NCBI RefSeq assembly: GCF_026966905.1
Contig: NZ_JAPUBN010000010.1
Coordinates: forward strand, 186,001 to 250,000
DNA length: 64,000 nt
Origin: Marinomonas phaeophyticola
GTDB taxonomy: Bacteria > Pseudomonadota > Gammaproteobacteria > Pseudomonadales > Marinomonadaceae
Direction: 5' to 3'
Below the pieces are notes generated by a model. It was not told where the DNA came from, searched no databases, and saw nothing but the letters and a program-made list of their open reading frames with translations. The stretch's first letter is position 1, and every line of letters begins with the position of its first letter. The translations under genes and the position numbers were made by a program. Below are positions 27,940-37,470 of this stretch, piece by piece.

Positions 27940-29133
27940 ATGACTCAGTCTGTACCTAATACTCATACTCAATGGTTAGAAGTGATTTTTTTGTGGATAG
28001 CGGGTGTGAGTGCGGCCATGCAATTTGCGAAATTATCTATTTCTTACGATGCGGTGATGATGCATTATCAGACAGGAGCGACGTTGACTGGCGCAACCCT
28101 GTCTGTAGTGGGTATTGCAGGCCTTCTATTTGGCGTTTTCGCCGGTATGATTGCTAATAAAATAGGTTATTTAAAAGTCTTAGTTAGTGCCTTGTTTTTA
28201 GGTGGGATATTGTCTTTTATTCAATCTTTATTACCTCATTTTAGTGTGTTTATACTGACACGTGTCCTAGAAGGTTTTTCTCAATTGGGGGTTGTGGTGG
28301 CGGCACCAACCTTGATTGCAAAATTAAGTGCCCCCCAGCATAAGTCATTGACTATGGGGTTATGGGGCACTTTTTTTGGCGTCGCCTTTGCTCTTACTGG
28401 TTGGCTGGGTAAAAGCATGTTGGATCAGTTGGGATTACAAGGATTATTTTTGAGTCACGCCTTTTTAATTAGCTGTGCCGGCGTGGTTGTGTACTTCCTT
28501 TTAAGAAAAAATTCAGTGCTGGATTTTGTCCCTGTGATTGGAGGGCAAAGTCGAATTATTTCTCAAATGCTAACGATATACCGTAATCCTCGAGCTTTAC
28601 TTCCGAGTTTGGTTTTTTTGTTTTATACCTGTACTTTAGTGTCATTATTGACGTATGTTCCTCGTTTTGTAGAGGCAGAGCGGATTCGAGCTACTATGCT
28701 AGTGGCGTTGCCTCTCATTAGCACAGGGGGCACTTTTCTAGCGGGTGCTTTGGGGCAATATATCATGCGCCCTCAAAGGGTGGCGCTGATGGCTTATTCT
28801 GGTGTTGCCCTAAATGCACTGCTGTTGCCATTTTTGCTGGATCAGACCTTATTGTTTAGCGTGATAGTTGGGGTGACTGTATTATTTCTTGGGATGATAC
28901 CGGGCGCGTCGTTAGGCATGATTCCGATGCTTGCACGTAACCCCGTAGAACAAGCTCAGGGCTATGGGTTAATTGCTCAGTTCGGAAATTTAGGCGCGAC
29001 GTTAGGCCCGCCCACCTTCGCGACGGTGATTACTGCCTATGGGATTAGCGGTTTTACCGGCTTAGTACTCATAATTTGTTGTTGTGGTGTTGTGTTTAGC
29101 CTCTTAGCAGGTCGAATACAAACCACTCGCTAA
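27940..29133 (+). CDS. Major facilitator superfamily transporter
   Basis: This 397-residue protein has twelve hydrophobic segments and MFS features: GLLFGVFAGMIANKIGYLKVLV in the loop after helix 2, and RVLEGFSQLGVVVAAPTLIAKLSAPQHKSLTMGLWGTFFG for helices 4-5. It starts 32 bp after the broken esterase and was probably cotranscribed with it, so it may once have moved a siderophore or related compound. The substrate is unknown. Confidence 0.88.
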   Translation: MTQSVPNTHTQWLEVIFLWIAGVSAAMQFAKLSISYDAVMMHYQTGATLTGATLSVVGIAGLLFGVFAGMIANKIGYLKVLVSALFLGGILSFIQSLLPHFSVFILTRVLEGFSQLGVVVAAPTLIAKLSAPQHKSLTMGLWGTFFGVAFALTGWLGKSMLDQLGLQGLFLSHAFLISCAGVVVYFLLRKNSVLDFVPVIGGQSRIISQMLTIYRNPRALLPSLVFLFYTCTLVSLLTYVPRFVEAERIRATMLVALPLISTGGTFLAGALGQYIMRPQRVALMAYSGVALNALLLPFLLDQTLLFSVIVGVTVLFLGMIPGASLGMIPMLARNPVEQAQGYGLIAQFGNLGATLGPPTFATVITAYGISGFTGLVLIICCCGVVFSLLAGRIQTTR

Positions 29134-29328
29134 GCTGATTTATACAGACTTTATGGTCTTCGAGGTAGGCTATTGTCTTTGGAATAGGTTGAAGTGTTAA
29201 TATTTTATCTATCTTCTTCTCTCAGGTTTGCTTTCAGCTTATGTTGCTATAAAGTGATTGTTCTGCTTTCCAATTCACTTCTCATAGTCTGTAATTTGTA
29301 TAGGCTATAGCGATTGAGGCCCCTGAAA

Positions 29329-30435
29329 ATGACCAACCGAATTGTCTATTTTTTTATACTGACGCTATTTAGTATGAATGCCATGAGTCAGCAAAACAGC
29401 GATTCACTCAAAGTGGATCAAGTGGCTCAATTTGATGGCACCTTATGGGGTCTGAGTCTCCTAAATGATCAATATGCCATTGTGACGTTGAAGAAGGGTG
29501 AAGCCTACAGGGTTAATCTTATTAATGGGGATAAGCTGGCTTTGAGTGGTTTACCAAAGGTCGATGCCAGAGGGCAAGGTGGTTTATTGGATGTCGCTAA
29601 ATCTCCTAACTTTAAAAAGGATGGATGGTTGTATTTTACCTATGTTAAACCAACGACCCAAGGTGCGGCGACTACGCTTGCCAGAGCTAAGCTGGAAGCG
29701 GGAGCATTAAACCATTGGCAAGACCTTTTGGTAACCGACTCGGCCAATTCAACAACCAAGCACTATGGTAGCCGAATCGCGTTTGATGAGGAAAATCATG
29801 TCTTTTTCTCAGTTGGCGAAAGAGGAAAGCGAGAAAATGCTCAGGATGGCGCTAATCATGCGGGTAGTATATTGCGATTAAATTTAGATGGTAGTGTGCC
29901 TGCGGATAACCCCTTTATAGCAAATGATGTAATAAGAAATGAAATATGGAGTTATGGTCATAGAAATCCTCAAGGCGTATTTTTCGATCTAGAAACACAG
30001 ACATTGTGGGCGAATGAGCATGGCCCCCGAGGTGGCGATGAGATTAATCAAATTCGAGCAGGCGCAAACTACGGTTGGCCGATTGTTTCTCATGGTAAAG
30101 AATATTGGGGACCGATTAATGTAGGAGAAGGTCAAGAGAAAGCAGGCATTGAAAAGGCGATTAAGGTATATGTTCCTTCAATTGCACCTAGCAGCCTGCT
30201 ACGTTATCGAGGTGCTTTGTTTTCAAATTGGGAGGGGGACTTTTTGTCAACGGCACTCGCGTTACGCCACCTCAATAAAGTGAGTCTTGATGAAAATGAT
30301 GAAACAACGGAAGTACGTTACTTGGAAGACTTGAATGAAAGGTTGCGTTCTCTTGCGCAAGATTCAAATGGCGTGCTTTATATAGGTACTGATTCAGGAA
30401 AGTTATTGAAGGTATTGGGAAGAGTGAAAGAGTAG
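29329..30435 (+). CDS. PQQ-dependent aldose sugar dehydrogenase-like protein (GSDH family)
   Basis: This 368-residue exported protein starts at ATG 29329, with TGAGG about 9 bases before it (a TTG at 29314 is in frame but lacks such a site). After a signal peptide (to about MNAMSQQ) comes a six-blade beta-propeller with GSRIAFDEENHVFFSVGERGKR, the SYGHRNPQGVFFD block with its catalytic-region histidine, EHGPRGGDEINQI and NYGWPIVSHG, all typical of soluble glucose/sorbosone dehydrogenases such as YliI. It oxidises aldoses in the periplasm with PQQ. No pqq synthesis genes are in this window. Confidence 0.88.
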   Translation: MTNRIVYFFILTLFSMNAMSQQNSDSLKVDQVAQFDGTLWGLSLLNDQYAIVTLKKGEAYRVNLINGDKLALSGLPKVDARGQGGLLDVAKSPNFKKDGWLYFTYVKPTTQGAATTLARAKLEAGALNHWQDLLVTDSANSTTKHYGSRIAFDEENHVFFSVGERGKRENAQDGANHAGSILRLNLDGSVPADNPFIANDVIRNEIWSYGHRNPQGVFFDLETQTLWANEHGPRGGDEINQIRAGANYGWPIVSHGKEYWGPINVGEGQEKAGIEKAIKVYVPSIAPSSLLRYRGALFSNWEGDFLSTALALRHLNKVSLDENDETTEVRYLEDLNERLRSLAQDSNGVLYIGTDSGKLLKVLGRVKE

Positions 30436-30515
30436 CTTTACCTATTTATGTTATTGACATAAGGACTTGATTTTTCCAATTTTATCACATTCGCAGGTCT
30501 GCCAACGGACTATTA

Positions 30516-30547
30516 GAGAGTTAAAAAATTAGGTGTTTTTAACTCTC
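30516..30547 (+). terminator. Hairpin after the sugar dehydrogenase gene
   Basis: GAGAGTTAAAAA (30516-30527) and its exact complement (30536-30547) enclose an 8-base loop, 80 bp after the stop. The T-rich right arm makes a factor-independent terminator plausible. Confidence 0.55.
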
Positions 30548-30818
30548 CATCTCTTACTTCCTACTTCTATTGATTCTTTTCATAGACATGGTCTCATCTA
30601 TATTTAGCGGCCTTAATATATGGATTCGGATTGTATCAACATATATGTTTTTGACAGTTTAAATTGTAATAAAGCGTAAAGCTGTCAAAAAAGTATCTAT
30701 ATTGGTTGTTTATGTATTAGAGAGTCCCATGTTCCTCGCCTATAGTTATTGCACTTGGTAATAATATCCAAGATTTGGTAAGACTATAAAAACAAATACT
30801 CCAAATGGGGAATGACCT
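30548..30818. promoter_or_regulatory. Promoter region of the polyol operon, with a TTTTTGACAG/CTGTCAAAAA dyad
   Basis: An inverted repeat (arms 30648-30657 and 30682-30691, exact over 10 bp, 24-bp gap) lies about 130 bp before the first gene of the operon. It is a candidate operator for the AraC regulator encoded at the end of the cluster. I see no gene in this interval. Confidence 0.4.
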
Positions 30819-32138
30819 ATGAATATCTTTGCTAAAAGTACAGTTACCTGTGCTGTTTCCTTCGCTACGGCAATTATGGCAACTCATGCTGCAGCAGCCA
30901 CAGAAATCACCGTCGCCACAGTAAATAATGGCCACATGATCGAAATGCAAAAACTCACTCCAGAATTTGAAAAAGCATATCCAGATATCAAAGTAAAATG
31001 GGTGACTTTGGAAGAGGGCGTACTTCGTCAGAACGTAACACAAGATATTGCTAATAAAAGTGGCTTATACGATGTCATGACTATTGGTATGTATGAAGCA
31101 CCAATTTGGGCAGAGCGTGATTGGTTACAAGCAATTGACGTGAGTGGTGATTACGATGTTGAAGACATTCTTCCCTCTATTCGCGGTGGTCTGTCTTATA
31201 AAGATACTCTGTATGCGGCACCTTTCTATGGTGAAAGTTCCATGGTTATGTACCGTAAAGACCTAGTTAAGAATGCGGGTATGGAAATTAACGATCGCGA
31301 TAGCTGGGATCACATTCGTGATGTAGCGGCAGCGGTGCATGACCCAAGCAATGGTGTTTACGGTATGTGTCTTCGTGGTAAAGCAGGCTGGGGCGATAAC
31401 ATGGCCTTTATGTCTACTATGGCCAACTCATTTGGTGCTCGCTGGTTTGATGAAGATTGGAAGCCTCAACTTGAATCTGCAGAGTGGAAAAGTGCGGTTA
31501 ACTTCTATGTTGATCTACTGAATAAATATGGGCCTCCAGGTGCCAGCAGTAATAGCTTCAATGAAAATCTTGCGTTATTCAATGAAGGTAAATGTGGTAT
31601 GTGGATTGACGCTACAATCGCTGCTTCATTTGTAACCGATCCGAAACAAAGTAAGGTGGCTGATCAGGTTGGTTTTGCTCAATCTCCATACAAGGTTACT
31701 GAGAAGGGGGCCAATTGGTTATGGGCTTGGTCTTTAGCCATTCCGGCTGCGACTAAGAATGCGGACGCGGCACAAACGTTTATTCGCTGGGCAACGTCCA
31801 AAGAATACATAGAGCTTGTTGGGAATAAAAATGGTTGGGCGGCGGTTCCTACAGGAACGCGTACTAGTACCTATGAAAACCCTAAATTCCAAGCCGCGGC
31901 TGTCTTTGCTGAGGCGGAGCTAAAAGCCATTAACTCCGCTAACCCAGCGGATAGTACATTAAAGCCGTCCCCTTATGTCGGAGTTCAGTTTGCAGCCATT
32001 CCTGAGTTCCAAGCCATTGGTACAACAACAGGGCAGATGGTCTCTGGTGCATTAGCAGGCAGTATGACGGTTGATCAAGCATTGAAATCAGCGAATGTTT
32101 CGGCTGATCGTCAAATGCGTCAAGCTGGTTACTACTAG
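30819..32138 (+). CDS. mtlE: Polyol (mannitol/sorbitol/arabinitol) ABC transporter binding protein
   Basis: This 439-residue periplasmic protein has a signal peptide to about residue 26 (ATHAAAA), then EITVATVNNGHMIEMQKLTPEFEKAYPDIKVKWV and YDVMTIGMYEAPIWAERDWL, a type-1 sugar-binding fold in the SmoE/MtlE branch. It heads a plus-strand operon with two permeases, an ATPase and two polyol dehydrogenases. The exact polyol is inferred from the dehydrogenases and could be mannitol, sorbitol or D-arabinitol. Confidence 0.9.
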   Translation: MNIFAKSTVTCAVSFATAIMATHAAAATEITVATVNNGHMIEMQKLTPEFEKAYPDIKVKWVTLEEGVLRQNVTQDIANKSGLYDVMTIGMYEAPIWAERDWLQAIDVSGDYDVEDILPSIRGGLSYKDTLYAAPFYGESSMVMYRKDLVKNAGMEINDRDSWDHIRDVAAAVHDPSNGVYGMCLRGKAGWGDNMAFMSTMANSFGARWFDEDWKPQLESAEWKSAVNFYVDLLNKYGPPGASSNSFNENLALFNEGKCGMWIDATIAASFVTDPKQSKVADQVGFAQSPYKVTEKGANWLWAWSLAIPAATKNADAAQTFIRWATSKEYIELVGNKNGWAAVPTGTRTSTYENPKFQAAAVFAEAELKAINSANPADSTLKPSPYVGVQFAAIPEFQAIGTTTGQMVSGALAGSMTVDQALKSANVSADRQMRQAGYY

Positions 32139-32159
32139 AATGAGTAGCTAGCTGAATAC

Positions 32160-32190
32160 TCCGGAAGGTTTGGGATTAAAGCCTTCCGGA
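32160..32190 (+). other. Intercistronic hairpin after the binding-protein gene
   Basis: TCCGGAAGG (32160-32168) and its complement (32182-32190) enclose a 13-base loop 22 bp after the stop. Such elements let the binding-protein message accumulate above the permease message. Confidence 0.65.
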
Positions 32191-32273
32191 ACTCATCGAA
32201 AGCGTACGGCTTTTTCAAGATTGGGTTGATATAGCTGCCCGCTGATAATTGTTTTCTATAAGAGATACTCACC

Positions 32274-33134
32274 ATGAAGCGTTCTATTACTCGCTTATTA
32301 ATGGCGCCATCAGTCATTTTACTGTTGGTTTGGATGATAGTTCCGTTATCCATGACCATTTATTTTTCAACGATTCGTTATAACTTACTTTATCCAGGAC
32401 AAAACAACTTTGTCGGCTTGATGAATTTCGAGTTTTTTATGACGGACCCAGGTTTCTTACCTGCCATATTTAATACATTAACTCTTTTATTATCCGTACT
32501 GATTATCACTGTAGTACTCGGTGTCGCGTTATCTGCGTTAATCGATAAACCGTTTTTTGGTCGTAGTATTGTCCGTGTTTTGTTGATTTCACCTTTTTTC
32601 ATCATGCCAACAGTGAATGCACTGATTTGGAAAAATATGATGATGAATCCTGTATATGGGGTTTTTGCTTGGATATCTCAAACACTCGGATTTGAGCCGA
32701 TAGATTGGCTCTCTGATTTTCCCTTGGGGTCCGTCATTATGATGGTCAGTTGGCAGTGGTTACCCTTTGCAATATTGGTTTTTGTTACGGCTTTACAATC
32801 GCAAGATACCGAACAAAAAGAAGCGGCGGCAATGGATGGCGCGACTAGTTGGGATATCTTCCGTTATCTAACGATTCCACATCTAGCTCGACCTATTGCA
32901 GTGGTAGTGATGATTGAGACCATCTTCTTATTGGCTATTTTTGCGGAGATATTTGTCTCTACAGGTGGTGGCCCTGGTTATGATAGTACCAACCTAGCGT
33001 ATTTAATCTATAACCAAGCTCTACTTCAATATGATGTTGGTGTGGCATCGGCTGGTGGACTGTTCGCCGTCATTCTCGCAAACATTGTGGCTTTCTTTTT
33101 AATCCGTGCCGTTGGCAAGAACCTAACGGTATAA
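32274..33134 (+). CDS. mtlF: Polyol ABC transporter permease (MtlF/SmoF type)
   Basis: This 286-residue inner-membrane protein has six helices and the MalF-like EAA loop EAAAMDGATSWDIFRYLTIPHL (about 183-204), which docks to the ATPase. It starts 135 bp after the binding protein and ends 10 bp before the second permease. It pairs with that permease to form the channel. Confidence 0.92.
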   Translation: MKRSITRLLMAPSVILLLVWMIVPLSMTIYFSTIRYNLLYPGQNNFVGLMNFEFFMTDPGFLPAIFNTLTLLLSVLIITVVLGVALSALIDKPFFGRSIVRVLLISPFFIMPTVNALIWKNMMMNPVYGVFAWISQTLGFEPIDWLSDFPLGSVIMMVSWQWLPFAILVFVTALQSQDTEQKEAAAMDGATSWDIFRYLTIPHLARPIAVVVMIETIFLLAIFAEIFVSTGGGPGYDSTNLAYLIYNQALLQYDVGVASAGGLFAVILANIVAFFLIRAVGKNLTV

Positions 33135-33144
33135 GGTGGTTATT

Positions 33145-33975
33145 ATGACGCTTAATCAACAACGTAAATTTAAAACGCTAATCATTGGCTTTTTCTCTTG
33201 GTTAGTCGCTTGTTTGTTATTTTTCCCGATTTTTTGGATGTTTATTACCTCCTTTAAAACAGAGCTGCAGGCTATTTCAATACCACCAACACTTTTCTTT
33301 GAGCCAACACTGGATAATTTCAGTATTGTGCAAGAACGTAGTGATTATTTGAAACATGCGATGAACTCTGTGGTTACCTCTTTTGGTGCCACCATTATTG
33401 CGCTCATTATTGGTGTACCAGCGGCGTACTCAATGGCGTTTTCACCGACTAAAAGAACGAAAGACATTTTGCTTTGGATGCTATCAACCAAAATGTTGCC
33501 AGCGGTAGGTGTGCTTGTCCCTATCTATATTTTGTTTAGAGATAATGGGCTATTGGATTCACGTATTGGTTTGGTGATTATTTTCACTCTAATGAATCTA
33601 CCTATCATTATTTGGATGCTGTTCTCTTACTTTAAAGATTTGCCAAAAGAAATTTTAGAAGCCGCAAGAATGGATGGTGCTACCCCATGGGATGAAATGA
33701 TGAAAGTAGTGTTGCCATTGTCTATCGGTGGTATCTCATCTACTGGTCTATTGTCTATTGTTCTCTGCTGGAATGAAGCTTTTTGGTCACTTAACTTGAC
33801 GGCCTCTGAAGCGGCGCCTTTAACCGCGATGATTGCCTCTTATTCCAGTCCTGAAGGGTTATTCTGGGCCAAGCTATCCGCAGCATCAACGCTAGCTTGT
33901 GCTCCTATCGTTATCTTTGGTTGGTTCTGTCAGAAACAACTTGTCCAAGGCCTTACTTTTGGCGCCGTAAAATAA
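33145..33975 (+). CDS. mtlG: Polyol ABC transporter permease (MtlG/SmoG type)
   Basis: This 276-residue inner-membrane protein has six helices and the MalG-like EAA loop EAARMDGATPWDEMMKVVLPLS. The ATG at 33145 is preceded by AAGG 8 bases away; an in-frame GTG lies at 33136, inside that site, so ATG 33145 is preferred. It is the partner of the preceding permease. Confidence 0.92.
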   Translation: MTLNQQRKFKTLIIGFFSWLVACLLFFPIFWMFITSFKTELQAISIPPTLFFEPTLDNFSIVQERSDYLKHAMNSVVTSFGATIIALIIGVPAAYSMAFSPTKRTKDILLWMLSTKMLPAVGVLVPIYILFRDNGLLDSRIGLVIIFTLMNLPIIIWMLFSYFKDLPKEILEAARMDGATPWDEMMKVVLPLSIGGISSTGLLSIVLCWNEAFWSLNLTASEAAPLTAMIASYSSPEGLFWAKLSAASTLACAPIVIFGWFCQKQLVQGLTFGAVK

Positions 33976-33993
33976 TAATTAGGAATTTACATC

Positions 33994-35097
33994 ATGTCTT
34001 ATTTAGCCATTACTGAACTACAAAAATACTATGACAGTTACCATGCATTGCGCGGCATTAATTTATCCATAAAAGAAGGTGAGTTTGTTGTCTTCGTTGG
34101 TCCTTCTGGTTGTGGCAAGTCGACCTTGCTAAGAACCATTGCCGGTCTAGAGTCCAGCTCTAGCGGCTCGATCAATCTAGATGGTCGGGACATTACTGAG
34201 CTTGCTTCGTCAAAAAGAGATTTGGCAATGGTATTCCAATCTTATGCTCTTTATCCACACATGACAGTGGCGGAGAATCTATCTTTTGCTCTGCGGTTAG
34301 CGAAAGTGCCGGATGAAGAAGTTAAAGAAAAAGTTCGATCTGTATCCGCTTCATTGCAACTTGATCCATTACTAGAGCGTAAACCAAAAGAACTTTCTGG
34401 TGGTCAACGTCAAAGGGTTGCCATTGGTCGTGCCATTGTTCGCCAACCTAAAGTCTTTCTATTTGATGAGCCTTTATCAAACCTAGATGCCGCATTACGT
34501 GTACAGATGCGTTTAGAGTTAGCTAGATTACACAAAAAGCTCGGTACTACAATGATTTATGTAACCCACGATCAGGTTGAGGCGATGACGCTAGCGGACC
34601 GAGTGGTGATTCTTAATGCAGGATCGATTGAGCAAGTGGGTACACCATTAGAGCTATATCGTCAGCCAAACAGTCGTTTTGTGGCCGAATTTATTGGTAC
34701 ACCTAAAATGAACTTGTTGCCAACGGAAAATATGATTCGTCAAGAAAATGAGTTGGTTTTCCAATTAGGTGCTGGTGAAATTCGTTTCCCAACGGCTCGT
34801 ATTAGTGGCCCTATACCAAGTTCAATTGTTCTCGGTATTCGTCCTGAGCACATGAGTTTATCAGAAGAAAAAGGTGAGCTTAATGGGCGTATAGAACTCA
34901 TTGAGCACTTGGGGTCAGAAGCCTACGCGCATATTCAATTGAGCAGCAATCAGACCATTATTGTGAAAGTATCTGCACGCAGTGACATTAAAGATGGTCA
35001 GTTAGTAAATATTAATATTGATCGTGATGAAATGATTCTTTTCAATGAAAGTGATCGAGTTATTTCGCTGCTTGCTGAGGAAGTTGAAGATGTCTGA
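33994..35097 (+). CDS. mtlK: Polyol ABC transporter ATP-binding protein (MtlK/SmoK type)
   Basis: This 367-residue ATPase of the MalK/UgpC group has Walker A GPSGCGKST, signature LSGGQRQR, Walker B VFLFDEPLSNLDAALR and switch histidine VTHDQVEAMTLADR, with a C-terminal TOBE-type regulatory domain after about 240. Its 3' end overlaps the start of the dehydrogenase gene by 8 bp. Confidence 0.93.
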   Translation: MSYLAITELQKYYDSYHALRGINLSIKEGEFVVFVGPSGCGKSTLLRTIAGLESSSSGSINLDGRDITELASSKRDLAMVFQSYALYPHMTVAENLSFALRLAKVPDEEVKEKVRSVSASLQLDPLLERKPKELSGGQRQRVAIGRAIVRQPKVFLFDEPLSNLDAALRVQMRLELARLHKKLGTTMIYVTHDQVEAMTLADRVVILNAGSIEQVGTPLELYRQPNSRFVAEFIGTPKMNLLPTENMIRQENELVFQLGAGEIRFPTARISGPIPSSIVLGIRPEHMSLSEEKGELNGRIELIEHLGSEAYAHIQLSSNQTIIVKVSARSDIKDGQLVNINIDRDEMILFNESDRVISLLAEEVEDV

Positions 35098-36507
35098 TTT
35101 TCTCAAAATTAAACGCAATGCAGAGCGGATGTCGACGCAGAATTATGTGCGTGATGACATTACGGCGGGTGTCATGCATCTTGGAGTAGGGGCTTTTCAT
35201 CGAGCTCACCAAGCGGTTTTTTTGACCGTTTATTAGCACTCCCGGCAGGAAAAAATTGGGGATTAGTTGGCGTTAATATTCGCTCTCAAGATCGTGTTGG
35301 ATTTTCACAATTAGAAAAACAAAAAGGCGAGTACGTTCTTAAAACTATGTCGGCTGATGGGATAGTAGAGTACGAACATATTCGTTCTATTGTGCAGCTT
35401 GTTGACGGCTCGTTTGCCCCTAGTTCAGTAGATGAGTTAATGTCTAAGTCTACTATACAACTGGTGACTTTTACCGTCACTGAGGGCGGTTATTATCTAG
35501 ATGAAAACAAAAGACTGATGCTGGATAATCCTCTCATTGAGGAAGATATTACGTCTGGTCGGAATACTTTATATGCCTTTCTTTATGCCGGTTTAAAGCG
35601 TCGCAGTGAGACCTCTAAATCTAAGATTACGTTACTAAGCTGTGATAACCTTCGTCATAATGGAAAATTATTAAAAACAGGATTGATTCAATTTTTGCAG
35701 GCTAAAAATGATCCTGCATTAATAGACTGGGTTGAAGATAACGTGTCTTTTCCATGTTCCATGGTAGATCGAATTACCCCTAAGCCAAGTCAGCAACATG
35801 TTGATGATGTACAAGTACGTTTTGGCATAGTGGATGAAATGACCGTAATGGGTGAAGATTTTATTCAATGGGTTATTGAAGATGATTTTGCGGGTGAGAA
35901 GCCTTTATTAAATGAGGTCGGTGTTGAGTTTGTCTCGGATGTCACTCCTTACGAAGAGGCTAAAATTCGAATTCTAAATGCAGGCCATACGGTTGTGACT
36001 TATCAGGCCGCCTTAAAACAGCTTACGTATTTTGATGAAGCGATGCAGGATGTGGCATTAAAGCAATACTTTTCTGACTTTATTAAACAAGATTCCATTC
36101 CTGCTATTGGGGAGTCAATTGTCGATCTACCTGCTTATTATGAAGTAATTGCTCAACGTTTTAGTAACAGTAATATTGGTGATACCGTAGAGCGAATTTG
36201 TACGGATGGCTACGCGAAGTTTGCCATTTTTGTTTACCCCACATTAGCTGAAATTTATCGTTTAGGAGGAAACCCTCGTAAAACGATAGAAGGCATTGCT
36301 AGCTGGTTTGTGTTTATCAATAAGGTGACTAAAGGTGAACTATCGATTACTTATAATGAGCCTAATATTGATAAGTTATCGCCTTTTACGGATGACGAGG
36401 CAGGAATCAAAGCGTTTGTTACAGATCGTTTTTTATGGCAGAAGGTTCCGGAAGAATACCCTAACTTTGTCAAGGATCTAACCAGCGCTATTAAAGCAGC
36501 TCTATAA
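35090..36507 (+). pseudogene. Mannitol/D-arabinitol dehydrogenase family protein, split by one frameshift
   Basis: The ATG at 35090 overlaps the ATPase stop. Frame one gives MSDFLKIKRNAERMS...HLGVGAFHRAHQAVF and then shifts in the T run 35217-35223. One extra T restores HQAVFFDRLLALPAGKNWGLVGVNIRS and joins the long second frame. The product is a long-chain polyol dehydrogenase of about 470 residues. The central region DVTPYEEAKIRILNAGH is the version I associate with D-arabinitol 4-dehydrogenase, whereas mannitol 2-dehydrogenases usually have a LLNGSH form, so arabinitol is a real alternative. The enzyme oxidises the imported polyol to a ketose. The break is likely a sequencing error. Confidence 0.85.
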
Positions 36508-36602
36508 AAAATCGCCTTATAGAACGAGATGCTATCTACAGATTATGGTTATTCATATTTAGGTAGCAAACTTACCCTTTGCAGAGAATAAAGGATCATA
36601 GT

Positions 36603-37397
36603 ATGCAAAAAAGCAATCAAGATTTGACAAATAAAGTTGCTCTTATCACTGGTGCCGCAGGCGGTATTGGCTTGGCTATTGCCGAGACCTACTTGGCTAA
36701 CGGTGCTCAGGTTATGTTAACGGATTATCCCCAAAAGCGGCCTGAGACCATGTCTAAATTATTAGAGAAATACCCTGGCCAAGCTTTGTATATCGGATGT
36801 GATGTATGTGACTTTGATGGGGTGGATCAAGTAATTATCGAGACACTTAATGCATTTCAAAAAATTGATATTCTTGTAAACAATGCGGCTGTATTCGATT
36901 TGGCGCCTGTCATTGAGGCGACTGAAGACAGCTTTGACCGTCTTTTTAGTATTAATGTAAAAGCGCTCTTTTTTATGATGCAAAAAGTCGCGAGGAAAAT
37001 GATTGAGTTAGGTGTACAGGGAAGAATCATCAATATGGCATCTCAAGCAGGTCGTCGTGGTGAGGCGCTCGTATCGCATTATTGCGCTACCAAAGCCGCT
37101 GTTATTAGCTATACTCAATCGGCTGCCTTAGCCTTTGCAGAGCATAAAATTACCGTAAACGCGATTTCACCAGGTGTTATTGATACGCCAATGTGGGCTG
37201 AAGTGGACGCATTATTTGCAAAATATGAACACCTTCAATTAGGTGAGAAAAAAATTGCGGTGGGTGAGGCTGTTCCTTTAGGCTATATGGGACAACCAGA
37301 AGAAGTTGCTTCTGTTGCTTTGTTCTTGGCTTCTGCTGGGGCTAGCTATATTACCGCGCAAACATATAATGTAGACGGTGGTAATGTTATGAGTTAA
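36603..37397 (+). CDS. Short-chain polyol dehydrogenase (sorbitol/L-iditol 2-dehydrogenase-like, SmoS type)
   Basis: This 264-residue classical SDR has the NAD loop TGAAGGIG, NNAA, the catalytic serine in NMASQAGRRGEA and YCATK (Y and K of the active site), and a C-terminal DGG. QAGRRGEALVSHYCATKAAVISYTQ closely follows the pattern of SmoS sorbitol dehydrogenases. I place the start at ATG 36603 because AAAGGA precedes it and homology begins there. It is last of the polyol catabolic genes before the AraC regulator. No kinase for the ketose is in the cluster. Confidence 0.88.
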   Translation: MQKSNQDLTNKVALITGAAGGIGLAIAETYLANGAQVMLTDYPQKRPETMSKLLEKYPGQALYIGCDVCDFDGVDQVIIETLNAFQKIDILVNNAAVFDLAPVIEATEDSFDRLFSINVKALFFMMQKVARKMIELGVQGRIINMASQAGRRGEALVSHYCATKAAVISYTQSAALAFAEHKITVNAISPGVIDTPMWAEVDALFAKYEHLQLGEKKIAVGEAVPLGYMGQPEEVASVALFLASAGASYITAQTYNVDGGNVMS

Positions 37398-37470
37398 CAA
37401 CTGTCTTTCTCTGTTGTTGTTTTCTTTTTCTAGGAGAGTATGACGTTCTCTGAGTATTTTAGGAATCACA

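Noticed and set aside
30717..31043. 108-codon minus-strand frame across the start of the polyol binding protein
   Set aside because: It is a shadow of the signal peptide and N-terminal coding region on the plus strand.
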